Shown: positions 1 to 8,427 of the stretch, piece after piece | Numbering within the stretch: position 1 is the stretch's first letter | How the letters are laid out: every line of letters begins with the position of its first letter | DNA from: Acidulodesulfobacterium_A sp049965795 | GTDB lineage: Bacteria; SZUA-79; Acidulodesulfobacterales; Acidulodesulfobacteraceae | DNA length: 35,245 nt | Reading direction: 5' to 3' | NCBI GenBank assembly: GCA_049965795.1 | Contig: JBMFVW010000016.1 | Coordinates: 1 to 35,245 of the forward strand | The notes under the pieces: generated by a model | Seen by the model: only the letters and a program-made list of their open reading frames with translations | What the model was told of the DNA's origin: nothing | Databases searched by the model: none | Translations under genes and position numbers: made by a program

Positions 1-65
1 AATTAAAGAATTAGAAAAACGAATATAACCTAAACTATAATGGCAGAACAAATTAATAACGAAAA

Positions 66-153
66 AATAAGAGGTGCCGGCTTCATTAATTTAAAAACTT
101 ACAATAATTGCAAATATACTAAGAAGTTATTAAAATAAATAGCACCTCTTATT
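66..153. repeat. 12-bp perfect inverted repeat with 64-base spacer
   Basis: AATAAGAGGTGC at 66-77 is the exact reverse complement of GCACCTCTTATT at 142-153. The pair lies just downstream of the minus-strand gene ending at 172. On the minus strand the distal arm runs into a T-rich stretch, so a long-loop terminator or a structured 3' end is possible. The 64-base loop is longer than usual for an intrinsic terminator. The repeat is seen directly; its function is a guess. Confidence 0.45.
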
Positions 154-171
154 ATTCTTTATTAACGCTTA

Positions 172-591
172 TTAAAAAATACTGTTAATTAAATCGTCTC
201 CTATTCCAAAGCCTGCGCCCATTTCTATAGCCTGTCCGAATCCGCTGCCTAAGAGTGAACTGAAAAATCCTTTTTTTTGCTGCGGCTGCTGCTGATATTG
301 CTGCGGCTGCTGATTAGCATAACCTTGATTTTGAACCGGCTGGTTAAAACATTGATCGTTAACCTGAGGAATACTTTGATGTAAAGTCTGCAAAAAAGAA
401 AACATCTGGTTCTGCTCGCTCTGAACTGAAAGAGCTATATCTTTAAGGTCTAAAAGCCATTCGCGGGCATCCTGATTTCCTGAAGACTGTAATTTTTGTA
501 ATTTAGCTGCCAAATTCTGTATTTTATCGCCTACGCTGTTTGCCTCCGATTGTAATTTTTGATACTCCGTATCGATTACCGCATAATCCAT
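172..591 (-). CDS. Unrecognised small protein with helical N-terminus, Gln/Pro-rich linker and Gly-rich tail
   Basis: I do not recognise this 139-residue protein. Residues 1-70 look like an amphipathic helix or coiled coil (MDYAVIDTEYQKLQSEANSV and following). Residues about 85-106 are a low-complexity Gln/Pro/Asn linker with repeated QQPQQ. The last 30 residues are Gly- and Phe-rich and mildly hydrophobic (FFSSLLGSGFGQ), but are too short and polar for a convincing membrane helix. The start is well supported: GGAGG lies seven bases before the ATG. A TATAAT hexamer sits upstream on the same strand at 657-662. There is no signal peptide. The gene stands alone, followed by the inverted repeat at 66-153 and downstream of the antiporter gene. 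The architecture is compatible with a scaffold or self-assembling protein, but no function can be assigned. Confidence 0.8.
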   Translation of the reverse strand: MDYAVIDTEYQKLQSEANSVGDKIQNLAAKLQKLQSSGNQDAREWLLDLKDIALSVQSEQNQMFSFLQTLHQSIPQVNDQCFNQPVQNQGYANQQPQQYQQQPQQKKGFFSSLLGSGFGQAIEMGAGFGIGDDLINSIF

Positions 592-716
592 TGTTTTACC
601 TCCATTGATTCACATTAATTTAAAATAATTCTTATTATTTCTAAATTTAATGTATTATTATACAACTTTTTCTTTTTAATTGGAAATTTCTAAATTTATA
701 AATTTCTATTAGCTGA

Positions 717-2018
717 TTAATTGCTAACTTCGTTTACAGTTACAGTTTCCGCAGTTTTATTTTTAAATTTGCGCGAACCGTACCACACGCCTGCGGTTAA
801 AAGAACATTCGTAGCTATAATTACCGTAAACGCATATTCGGGAAATTTAGATGTTCCTGGAATGCCTGCGTTTAAAGGCATGTATGCCATAATAGCCGTA
901 GCAAGCGCCCTGCCTATCATGGATAACATAAAAAATTTTTCTTTTTTAACGTCTTCAACGTTATCGGCAGAAGCAGAAGACTGGTTTTGAGCAGCAGCGT
1001 TATCTTTTTTGAAATTCTGAATTTTAAAAATAGCCGATACGGCTACATATCTCGAAATTATTATAAGTAAGATTATTACAAAAAGTCTTATAAAAAATTC
1101 TACTCCGACATTCGTCAATTCTACTACTACTCCAAGAAAAACGAAAAAAACCGTGCGGATTAAAAAAGAAAATTCATGGTTAAATTTTTTTATTACGGAA
1201 TTTTTTATGCTCATTTTAAAAAAATTTAACTTTAGTTTGGTTAAAAGCTCTTCGTTGCCCATCATTATGCCGAAAACTAGTATGGCTATGGCTCCGTTTC
1301 CGTGAATATAGTGCATAATAAGGACTATAACCAGCATTGCGGCAAAAGTAACGGAATATGCAAACTTCGTATTGGTTAAAAATTTTAAAAGCGAATACCA
1401 TATTATTCCCACAATAACAGCAACTAATGCCGATACGGCGAAAGAATAAAACGTTTGCAAAGCAATGCCTCCGACGTTAAAACTTGCGGAAGAATTTTTT
1501 GCTATTTCTATTAAAACTATCAAAATAATTATTGCAAAAGCGTCGTTAAACGTTGATTCTATTGCTATCACCGTTTTGCTTTTTTCAGTGGCATCGATAT
1601 TCGGAAGCAAAGGCATAATTACGGTTGAACTTGAACAGGAAACAATAACGCCGAGCATTAAAGACTGCATTAAATCCCCTCCGCCCGTTACGTAGAATGC
1701 ACCTCCCACCAATATAATAGAAAGCAAAAGCCCTATTATTATCAATATCATAGATAGGTAGGACGATTTAAAGACGGTTAAAAAATCAAGTTCTATACCG
1801 CCCTGAAACATTATCAAAACTAAAACTAAGGTGCTTAAATAAGGCGCAAACGAAAGAAAAATGCTTTGATTAAATATATGGTAAATAGGTCCCAGCAAAA
1901 GACCTGCCGCCATTAAAAAAAGAATAGAAGGAATTTTTGTATATTCAAAAAGTATTTCGCCTATAAAACCTATGACTATAATGAGGCCAAATATACCTAC
2001 CGCTATGCTTGGAGACAT
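717..2018 (-). CDS. Cation:proton antiporter, CPA1/NhaP-like
   Basis: This 433-residue polytopic inner-membrane protein exchanges a monovalent cation (Na+ or K+) for protons. Hydrophobic segments run from residue 4 to about 335, and another pair sits near 365-415, consistent with the 12-13 helices of the family. The diagnostic signature is ESTFNDAFAI at 154-163: adjacent Asn158-Asp159 is the ND pair typical of electroneutral CPA1 exchangers, rather than the DD pair of electrogenic CPA2 members. A hydrophilic, Ala/Ser-rich loop at about 338-362 separates the core from the last helices. The cytoplasmic TrkA-C or CNMP tail found in some NhaP proteins is absent. The start has no clear ribosome-binding site. 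The gene is divergent from the acyltransferase gene across a 223-base AT-rich gap. A role in pH or ion homeostasis is likely; the ion is unknown. Confidence 0.88.
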   Translation of the reverse strand: MSPSIAVGIFGLIIVIGFIGEILFEYTKIPSILFLMAAGLLLGPIYHIFNQSIFLSFAPYLSTLVLVLIMFQGGIELDFLTVFKSSYLSMILIIIGLLLSIILVGGAFYVTGGGDLMQSLMLGVIVSCSSSTVIMPLLPNIDATEKSKTVIAIESTFNDAFAIIILIVLIEIAKNSSASFNVGGIALQTFYSFAVSALVAVIVGIIWYSLLKFLTNTKFAYSVTFAAMLVIVLIMHYIHGNGAIAILVFGIMMGNEELLTKLKLNFFKMSIKNSVIKKFNHEFSFLIRTVFFVFLGVVVELTNVGVEFFIRLFVIILLIIISRYVAVSAIFKIQNFKKDNAAAQNQSSASADNVEDVKKEKFFMLSMIGRALATAIMAYMPLNAGIPGTSKFPEYAFTVIIATNVLLTAGVWYGSRKFKNKTAETVTVNEVSN

Positions 2019-2163
2019 TTTTTGAATAATTTATAATTAATACTGCTTTTATATTGTTATATCGAAAACTTCCCTTATATTATATACTTTTCGGCTTTTT
2101 ATATCAAATTTTTTATTTTTTATATTTCTTATATGAATTTTTCATGTATTATTCAACTTTCTA

Positions 2164-2174
2164 TATGCTATAAT
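2164..2174 (+). promoter_or_regulatory. Candidate extended -10 promoter for the acyltransferase gene
   Basis: TATGCTATAAT contains a consensus TATAAT at 2169-2174 preceded by TGC, the extended -10 arrangement of sigma-70 promoters. No good -35 is visible 17 bases upstream, which extended -10 promoters tolerate. The predicted start point near 2181 would leave a leader of about 60 bases. The identical 11-mer precedes the potassium-channel gene at 33886-33896. Confidence 0.45.
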
Positions 2175-2241
2175 TGGATGATTGTAATCGGATAATGAAA
2201 TTTTATAAATTTTTATTTTATAACCATGCAAATTATATAGA

Positions 2242-3396
2242 ATGATAAAAATTATACGAAGCATAACAGAACTTGAATCGATAGAGTCCGAATGGAACGA
2301 TTTATTTGATGACAGTTGCGGCTCTAATGTATTCCAGTCGTTTGATTGGAACTATGTATGGCTGAAAAGCTTTCTGCGAAAAAGCGATAATATTTTTATA
2401 ATCGCCGTTTATAACGATAAAGAAGACGGAAAACTTGAGTCCATAGCGCCTTTTTTTACAAGAAGATTTTTTTTGTTTTTAAAATCGCTTATGTTTATTA
2501 GTTACGATTATTCTGATTATTTAGACATTATAATAAGAAAAAACTGCGACAAAGAAAAAATATATTCCGAAATATTCGACGCAATCTTCTTAAATAATAA
2601 ATTTTTTAATAGAATAGCCGATATAATAAACCTTAAGCAAGTTTCAAAGGAAACATTAAAGCTGATATCGGAATGTTTTAAAAAAATAAAAAAAATAAGT
2701 TTAACTTATAAAGAAAGCGGCAGCTGCTATTATTTTAATCTTCCCGATAATATAGGCGATTATATGAAGCAATTTAATTCTAAACAGCGGTATAACATTT
2801 TAAAAAGAGTAGAAAAAGCAGAAAGCGTTAATATAAAATATATTGCCGTTTCGTCTGAAAATATAGATAAGTCTTTATTTGAAAAGTATTTAAATATTTT
2901 TTTTGAGCTTCACCAAAAAAGATGGAAAGATAAAGGCAAAAGAGGAGTTTTTTATAGCGATCAAATAAAAAGTTTTTTTAAAGAATTATTTATTGCATTA
3001 TTTAATAAAAACAGAGTTACGCTGTCCGCTCTTGAAATTAATAACGCAAATATTATCGCATCGGCCGCATGCTTTGACTATGACGGCAAAAAACAGATAT
3101 ATCTGCCCGGATTCGACACGGACTACTCAGGCTATCACCCGGGTATAGTTCTAATTTATAACGATATAAAAGAGGCTATAAATAAAAAATATAAAGAATT
3201 CGATTTTTTAAAAGGCGGCGAAGAATATAAACAAAGATTCGGGGCGGTAAAAAGAGAAAATTATAAATTATATTTATATAAAAATAAAATCATTTATTAT
3301 CTTTATAAAATCAATTTATTTTTAGAAAAAGAGATTATAGAAAAGTCTGCTGTTACAATACGTAATATTTTTAAAAAAAATAAAATAGGCGAGTAA
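2242..3396 (+). CDS. FemAB/CelD-like GNAT acyltransferase
   Basis: This 384-residue cytoplasmic protein matches the BioF2/CelD-like acetyltransferase pattern (Acetyltransf_6 in the GNAT superfamily). The N-terminal ITELESIESEWNDLF, followed by a SNVFQSFDWNYVWLKSF block, is the usual opening of this family. The second half (about 175-330) carries the acyl-CoA-binding fold, with FFELHQKRWKDKGKRG and a GFDTDYSGYHPGIVLIYN segment. Near the end comes FDFLKGGEEYKQRFG, a conserved closing motif. Family members modify cell-envelope sugars, peptidoglycan precursors or exported polysaccharides, but no pathway neighbours are present to fix the substrate. The Lys/Ile/Asn-rich composition follows the AT bias of the window. 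There is no clear ribosome-binding site; an upstream ATG at 2226 runs into a stop after four codons, so 2242 is the usable start. Confidence 0.8.
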   Translation: MIKIIRSITELESIESEWNDLFDDSCGSNVFQSFDWNYVWLKSFLRKSDNIFIIAVYNDKEDGKLESIAPFFTRRFFLFLKSLMFISYDYSDYLDIIIRKNCDKEKIYSEIFDAIFLNNKFFNRIADIINLKQVSKETLKLISECFKKIKKISLTYKESGSCYYFNLPDNIGDYMKQFNSKQRYNILKRVEKAESVNIKYIAVSSENIDKSLFEKYLNIFFELHQKRWKDKGKRGVFYSDQIKSFFKELFIALFNKNRVTLSALEINNANIIASAACFDYDGKKQIYLPGFDTDYSGYHPGIVLIYNDIKEAINKKYKEFDFLKGGEEYKQRFGAVKRENYKLYLYKNKIIYYLYKINLFLEKEIIEKSAVTIRNIFKKNKIGE

Positions 3397-3415
3397 ATCT
3401 AAAAATTTATAATTT

Positions 3416-3970
3416 TTAGAAAGACGACAATATCTCCGATACGGCCGGCGGAAGAAAACCGGCATTAATTACGCCATAATGAACGAGAAACGAAAATATA
3501 GCAATTAAAAACACTATCCCCAATAATATTACCATTGAAATCTGAAACGGGGAAGCGCCTTTTTTTTCTTTTTCTTTTTCTTTTGCATGCGGCTTTTTGC
3601 TTACGTCTTTATCGGCGCCGGTCTTAGCCGACTCTTCCGCTACCGCGCTGTTTATCTCGGATATAATCGACTTCATGAAGTCTTCGGGCATATCGGAAAG
3701 ATTTTTACTATTATTTTGAATTTCATCTTTTTCGGACGCAGCATTATTTGATGCGTTTTCAACGCTGTCGGCGACTGTAAACGTTTTATCTGTTTTTTCG
3801 TCTGCGCTGCCTCCTGAAAACGCGTCTATATTATCTTTAACGACTCCCGTTTTTTTATTAAGAGTAAAGACGTTAGAGCAAACTCTGCATTTTACCTTAA
3901 CATCGCCCTCAGGAATAAGCGGCTCGTTTAATTCGTAATGTGTTCCGCAATAAGGACAATTAATATCCAT
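3416..3970 (-). CDS. Zinc-ribbon (MJ0042-type) single-pass membrane protein
   Basis: The protein opens with an MJ0042-type zinc ribbon: CPYC at residues 5-8 and CRVC at 28-31 provide four Cys ligands, with the typical PEGDVKVKC between them. A long charged, low-complexity middle section (about 40-140, Asn/Ser/Asp then Lys/Glu-rich) leads to one membrane helix (VILLGIVFLIAIFSFLVHYG, about 147-168) and a short tail. Such ribbon-plus-TM proteins are common and poorly characterised in delta-type proteobacteria. The frame stays open to an upstream start at 4021, but that would put 17 unrelated residues before the ribbon and leave only 13 bases to the divergent dciA-like gene, so I chose the internal ATG at 3970 (184 residues). 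The role may be regulatory or protein-binding; the function is unknown. Confidence 0.72.
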   Translation of the reverse strand: MDINCPYCGTHYELNEPLIPEGDVKVKCRVCSNVFTLNKKTGVVKDNIDAFSGGSADEKTDKTFTVADSVENASNNAASEKDEIQNNSKNLSDMPEDFMKSIISEINSAVAEESAKTGADKDVSKKPHAKEKEKEKKGASPFQISMVILLGIVFLIAIFSFLVHYGVINAGFLPPAVSEILSSF

Positions 3971-4034
3971 ATGACATCGGCTTCTATTTAAATTTATTGA
4001 ATTTTTTTGTATTATAAGCAATAATATTACAATA

Positions 4035-4361
4035 ATGAAATTAAATCAACAATTAAATTTAAAAGAAGTCCTGCTGTCCGCATTAAAAAGCAAATTAAAT
4101 TCGTCGGACTATTGCGCGCTCTTATTATACGAGAAATGGGAATCTATTTGCGGAAAGGAATTAAGCAAAAAAACTAAGCCTAAATCTTTATACAAAAACG
4201 TTTTAACGGTAAGCGTCGAAAATCCGGTATTAATATTTGAACTTGGATTTATAAAGGACGAATTTATAAAAAAAATAAATGAATTTTTCTCGAACGAAAT
4301 AAACGTCTTGCATTTAGACAAGACGATAAAAATTAAAAACATCCGGTTCGTAAACAAATAA
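4035..4361 (+). CDS. dciA: DUF721/DciA-family protein
   Basis: This is a 108-residue basic protein of the DUF721 family. The family pattern is visible: an N-terminal helix, LLYEKWESICGKELSKKTKP (Trp followed by I-x-G), then short beta strands NVLTVSVENPVLIFELGF, an amphipathic helix, and a final IKNIRFVNK strand. DciA is the ancestral replicative-helicase (DnaB) loader in bacteria that lack DnaC or DnaI, acting at the origin or fork with DnaA and DnaB. The protein is shorter than many DciA proteins and has the KH-like fold region only. It lies 64 bases from the divergent zinc-ribbon gene and converges on dnaJ (24-base gap). The family call is firm; the specific DciA role is inherited from the family. 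Confidence 0.78.
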   Translation: MKLNQQLNLKEVLLSALKSKLNSSDYCALLLYEKWESICGKELSKKTKPKSLYKNVLTVSVENPVLIFELGFIKDEFIKKINEFFSNEINVLHLDKTIKIKNIRFVNK

Positions 4362-4385
4362 TTCTTTAAGTTAATTATTATATTT

Positions 4386-5489
4386 TTATATTATAGATTT
4401 TATCTTGTCCAAGAAAGATTTTTTAAGCGGATGTGTTTCTTCTTTATTTTCTGCCGCAAGTTCTTCGAAAAGTTTTTTTTGTTTATGAGTAAGATTAGTA
4501 GGTGTTTCCACTACTACGTTAATATATTGATTTCCCCTCTGACCGCCGCTGATTTTCGGAGCCCCTTTACCCTTAAGCGTAAACTGCGCCCCGCTTTGAG
4601 TTCCAGGAGTTATTTTGATGGTCGATTTTCCGTCAACGGTAGGAACTTCAATTTCGCTTCCAAGCGCAGCCTGAGAAAAACTTATAGGCAAAGAAATAAA
4701 AATATCGCTGCCCTGTCTTTTAAACAAACTGTGAGGTTCAACCGTGATATCGACGTACAAATCTCCGTTTGGACCGCCGAAAAGCCCCGACGACCCTTCG
4801 CCTGATACTTTAAGTCTATTTCCGTCGTCGATACCCGCAGGTATTTTAATATCGAGTTTGCGCTCTTTTATTACCCTGCCTTCGCCCTTGCATACCGGAC
4901 ATGGATTTTCAATTATTTCGCCTTCTCCCCCGCACTTATAGCATGTCCTTGCAATAGAGAAGAAACCTTGCTGCTGTCTTATTTCGCCGGTGCCGTGACA
5001 CACCGGACAAGCAACTCTGTTTGTACCTTTTTTTGCGCCCGTTCCTCCGCATGTAGAGCATGTTTCGTATCTGTTGTATTTTATCTGTTTAGATACGCCG
5101 AATAAGGATTCTTCAAATTTTATTCTTACTCCGTATCTTAGATCTTCTCCCCGTTTACGTTTCGTTTTTTTATTTGACTGCGAAAAAATATCGCCGAAAA
5201 AATCCCCGAATATATCCCCGAAGCCGAAACCGCCTCCGCCTCCGCCTCCCGAAGCAAATGCGCCGACGCCTTCATGTCCGAATCTGTCGTATGCCGCCCT
5301 TTTTTCTTCGTCGCATAAAATACTGTATGCTTCGTTTATTTCTTTGAACTTTTCTTCATAATCGCCGTCGCCCTGGTTTTTATCGGGATGATATTTTTGG
5401 GCCAGCTTTCTGTAAGCCTTTTTTATTTCGTCCGCGTTAGCGTTTCTGTCTATTTCTAAAATTTCGTAATAATCTCTTTTATATGCCAT
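4386..5489 (-). CDS. dnaJ: Chaperone protein DnaJ (type I Hsp40)
   Basis: This is the co-chaperone that delivers unfolded clients to DnaK and stimulates its ATPase. All parts of a type I J-protein are present. An N-terminal J domain carries the HPD motif (KYHPDKNQ, about 33-40). A Gly/Phe region follows (seven consecutive Gly, then FGFGDIFGDFFGDIF). Next is a zinc domain with four CxxCxGxG repeats (CSTCGGTG, CPVCHGTG, CYKCGGEG, CPVCKGEG), then two beta-rich substrate domains. Its 367 residues are the usual length. It is the last gene of the hrcA-grpE-dnaK-dnaJ cluster, but a hairpin terminator sits between dnaK and dnaJ, so its expression may depend on read-through or its own promoter. No Shine-Dalgarno sequence is evident before this ATG, unlike dnaK and grpE. 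Confidence 0.97.
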   Translation of the reverse strand: MAYKRDYYEILEIDRNANADEIKKAYRKLAQKYHPDKNQGDGDYEEKFKEINEAYSILCDEEKRAAYDRFGHEGVGAFASGGGGGGGFGFGDIFGDFFGDIFSQSNKKTKRKRGEDLRYGVRIKFEESLFGVSKQIKYNRYETCSTCGGTGAKKGTNRVACPVCHGTGEIRQQQGFFSIARTCYKCGGEGEIIENPCPVCKGEGRVIKERKLDIKIPAGIDDGNRLKVSGEGSSGLFGGPNGDLYVDITVEPHSLFKRQGSDIFISLPISFSQAALGSEIEVPTVDGKSTIKITPGTQSGAQFTLKGKGAPKISGGQRGNQYINVVVETPTNLTHKQKKLFEELAAENKEETHPLKKSFLDKIKSII

Positions 5490-5526
5490 ATTTATTTAGT
5501 TTAAATAATTTGTAATAAGTATTTAG

Positions 5527-5571
5527 AAAAACCTCCCTTACTTAATAATAAATAAATTAAAGCAAAGGAGG
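5527..5571 (-). terminator. Rho-independent terminator after dnaK
   Basis: On the minus strand CCTCCTTTGCTT (5571-5560) can pair over 12 positions, two of them G-U, with AAGTAAGGGAGG (5543-5532). The loop is 16 bases, and TTTTT follows directly at 5531-5527. It lies about 30 bases after the dnaK stop and about 40 before dnaJ, so it should reduce dnaJ transcription relative to dnaK. Confidence 0.7.
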
Positions 5572-5599
5572 CTGAGTTAAAGTCTATCTTTTGTTTAAA

Positions 5600-7525
5600 T
5601 TATTCATTCTTTTTGTCTTTTACTTCTTCATATTCAGCTTCCACTACATTGTCGTCGGCAGGCTTAGATTGCCGTTCTTCTCCGGCGCCCGCTCCCGCAT
5701 CGGCGGTTCCTGTTTCCGCCGCAGTTTTCTTATAAATTGATTCTGCTATGCCGTGCGACAATTTTTCCAGCTCTTCGGTTATGCTTTTTATAGATTCTAT
5801 ATTATCTCCTTCTAAAGCCTTCTTGGCTTCGGCTATTTTTTCTTCCGCCGCCATTTTTTCGGAAGATTCTATTTTATCGCCCGAATCTTTCAAAGTTTTT
5901 TCTACTGAATACACCAATCCGTCTAAATGATTCCTCACTTCTATCAATTCTTTCTTTCTTGAATCTTCGTCTTTATGAAGTTCGGCTTCTTTTATCATTT
6001 TGTCTATTTCTTCTTTGGACAATCCGCTTGAAGCCGTGATCTTAATAGACTGTTCTTTGCCCGTTCCAAGATCTTTTGCTGAAACATGCACAATTCCGTT
6101 TGCATCTATGTCGAATGTAACTTCTATCTGGGGAACTCCTCTTGGAGCCGGCGGGATACCCGTCAATTCAAACCTTCCCAAACTCTTGTTGTCGGACGCC
6201 ATTTCCCTTTCGCCCTGCAGGACGTTAATAGTAACTGCGGGCTGGTTGTCTGCAGCCGTAGAAAATATCTGGCTTTTTCTGGTAGGAATGGTCGTATTTT
6301 TTTCTATTAATTTCGTGCTTACTCCGCCGAGCGTTTCTATTCCAAGAGACAGAGGCGTAACGTCAAGCAGTAAAACATCTTTAACGTCTCCCTTAAGAAC
6401 GGCGCCCTGAATTGCAGCTCCTACTGCGACTACTTCGTCCGGATTAACTCCTTTATGGGGTTCCTTTCCGAAAAATTCCTTAACCGCCTGCTGAACTTTC
6501 GGCATTCTGGTCTGTCCGCCGACAAGCACTACTTCGTCAACCTGAGACGTATTTAAACCTGCATCCTTTAATGCAGTTTTTACGGGCGACATAGACCTTT
6601 CGATTAATTCGCCGGTAAGTTGTTCCAATTTTGCCCGCGACAGTTTCATATTAAGATGTTTGGGTCCGCTTGCATCCGCCGTAATAAACGGTAAATTTAT
6701 ATCAGTTTCTAGGGAAGACGAAAGTTCTATTTTTGCTTTTTCCGCCGCTTCTTTTAATCTTTGAAGCGCCATCTTGTCTTTTCTTAAATCTATGCCCTGG
6801 TCTTTTTTGAATTCATCGGCTATATAGTCGATTACTTTCTGGTCAAAATCTTCTCCGCCCAAAAAAGTATCGCCGTTAGTAGATTTGACTTCGAATACTC
6901 CTTCTCCGAGTTCCAGTATAGATATATCGAAAGTTCCTCCGCCTAAATCGTAAACGGCTATTTTTTCTTCTTTCTTTTTGTCTAATCCGTAAGAAAGAGA
7001 CGATGCAGTAGGCTCGTTGATAATCCTTAAAACATCCAATCCTGCTATTTTACCGGCATCTTTAGTGGCCTGCCTTTGCGAATCGTTAAAATAGGCAGGA
7101 ACTGTAATAACCGCTTCGGTTACCGGTTCTCCAAGATAATCCTCCGCGGTTTTTTTCATCTTAGTTAAAATAATAGAAGATATTTCTGCGGGAGAATACT
7201 TTCTTCCTTTAATTTCAACCCACGCATCGCCGTTTTCACTCGGCACTATTTTATATGGACATACCTTTTTGAAAGCTTGAACTTCAGGCGAATCATATTT
7301 TCTTCCGATAAGTCTTTTTACTGCGTAAACGGTATTTTCGGGATTCGTGACTGCCTGCCTTTTTGCCGCCTGTCCTACTAACCTTTCTCCGCTGTCGGTA
7401 AAAGAAACTACAGAAGGCGTAGTCCTTGCTCCTTCAGAATTTGCTATTACAGTAGGTTCCTTGCCTTCCATAACGGCAACGCAAGAATTTGTAGTTCCTA
7501 AGTCGATTCCTATAACTTTTCCCAT
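5600..7525 (-). CDS. dnaK: Chaperone protein DnaK (Hsp70)
   Basis: This is a cytoplasmic ATP-dependent chaperone of 641 residues, standard for the family. The N-terminal nucleotide-binding domain shows IGIDLGTTNSCVAV (phosphate 1), VYDLGGGTFDISIL (phosphate 2), VITVPAYFNDSQRQATKDAG, and LVGGQTRMPKVQ (adenosine motif). The substrate-binding domain begins around DVTPLSLGIETLGG, and the helical lid ends in an Ala/Gly/Glu-rich tail finishing VVEAEYEEVKDKKNE, the common bacterial C-terminus. GGAG lies about nine bases before the ATG. It sits 103 bases downstream of grpE and before dnaJ, with a terminator after it. Regulation through the CIRCE element upstream of hrcA is likely, since no second CIRCE is seen at dnaK itself. 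Confidence 0.98.
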   Translation of the reverse strand: MGKVIGIDLGTTNSCVAVMEGKEPTVIANSEGARTTPSVVSFTDSGERLVGQAAKRQAVTNPENTVYAVKRLIGRKYDSPEVQAFKKVCPYKIVPSENGDAWVEIKGRKYSPAEISSIILTKMKKTAEDYLGEPVTEAVITVPAYFNDSQRQATKDAGKIAGLDVLRIINEPTASSLSYGLDKKKEEKIAVYDLGGGTFDISILELGEGVFEVKSTNGDTFLGGEDFDQKVIDYIADEFKKDQGIDLRKDKMALQRLKEAAEKAKIELSSSLETDINLPFITADASGPKHLNMKLSRAKLEQLTGELIERSMSPVKTALKDAGLNTSQVDEVVLVGGQTRMPKVQQAVKEFFGKEPHKGVNPDEVVAVGAAIQGAVLKGDVKDVLLLDVTPLSLGIETLGGVSTKLIEKNTTIPTRKSQIFSTAADNQPAVTINVLQGEREMASDNKSLGRFELTGIPPAPRGVPQIEVTFDIDANGIVHVSAKDLGTGKEQSIKITASSGLSKEEIDKMIKEAELHKDEDSRKKELIEVRNHLDGLVYSVEKTLKDSGDKIESSEKMAAEEKIAEAKKALEGDNIESIKSITEELEKLSHGIAESIYKKTAAETGTADAGAGAGEERQSKPADDNVVEAEYEEVKDKKNE

Positions 7526-7628
7526 GATTAAATTCTCCTTAAATCTATATGATTTTTTATTTTTTATATATTTTCTATTTCTTATTATATCTTATATTTA
7601 AACAATAAATAAATATAAATCTAAAAAT

Positions 7629-8306
7629 TTAATTTTTAGATTTGGCTATAGAAACCATTGCAGGTCTTAAAAGCCTTTCTTTGAAAACATACCCCTTCCT
7701 TTTTTCTTCGATTATAGTTCCGTCGGGTTTTCCGGAATTTTCCACCATTTCTACTGCATCGTGAAAATTAGCGTCAAAATTTTTTCCGGACGTTTCTATA
7801 GCTTCCGCTCCGTAATTTTTTAATATTTTAATAAATTCGTCGTATGCCAACTTGATTCCTTCCACAAAAGATTTTAAATTTCCTGAAGCGTCCTGTTCTA
7901 TATATGAAGCAGAATGACTTATGGCAAGATCTAAAAAATCGAGAACGGGAAGCAAATCCCTTAATATTTTTTCATTGGAATATTTTAGAGCCTCTTCTTT
8001 ATCCCTGTTGTTTCTTTTTCTAAAATTTTCCATTTCTGCTAAACTCTTAAGATAGTTAGCATTTGCTTCGTCGTTTTCCTTTTTTAAATTTTTAAGTGCG
8101 TTCTTTAAGTATTTTAAAGTTTTTTCCGCTTCTTCGAGATTTTTGGGATCTGGTATCATATCGATATCGGCATCGTTTTCAATGACGATACTCTCCTGTC
8201 CATGCGTTTCCGTTTCCATCTTTTTTCCTAATTCGGATTCTATTTCGGAATCGCCGCCGTCTTGATTCATTCTTTCATATTCCGAATTTTCTTCATCTAG
8301 ACGCAT
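7629..8306 (-). CDS. grpE: Nucleotide exchange factor GrpE
   Basis: GrpE speeds ADP release from DnaK. The 225-residue protein has an acidic, disordered N-terminus (about 1-55), a long coiled coil (about 56-115, LEEAEKTLKYLKNALKNLKK and onward through SLAEMENFRKRNNRDKEEA), and the C-terminal beta domain. That domain includes NFDANFHDAVEMVE and the closing GYVFKERLLRPAMVSIAKSK, a reliable GrpE signature. The start at 8306 is supported by GGAG nine bases upstream. It lies between hrcA (121-base gap) and dnaK, in the common HrcA-regulated order. Confidence 0.96.
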   Translation of the reverse strand: MRLDEENSEYERMNQDGGDSEIESELGKKMETETHGQESIVIENDADIDMIPDPKNLEEAEKTLKYLKNALKNLKKENDEANANYLKSLAEMENFRKRNNRDKEEALKYSNEKILRDLLPVLDFLDLAISHSASYIEQDASGNLKSFVEGIKLAYDEFIKILKNYGAEAIETSGKNFDANFHDAVEMVENSGKPDGTIIEEKRKGYVFKERLLRPAMVSIAKSKN

Positions 8307-8427
8307 TAAATATATCTCCTTTATTTTATTTATTTTTATTATCTACACAGCTATTAAATTTGAATGTATGCAATAGCAGCAGTTTCAATTCATTAAGTTT
8401 GTATATATTCTTGCCTATTTTTTTATT

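Noticed and set aside
40..138. 32-codon open frame on the plus strand starting ATGGCAGAACAA
   Set aside because: It has no ribosome-binding site, no recognisable content, and overlaps the inverted repeat; such short frames are expected by chance in AT-rich DNA.
6000..6410. 136-codon open frame antisense to dnaK
   Set aside because: Long antisense frames are common opposite strongly conserved genes such as dnaK; no start signal or family match is visible.
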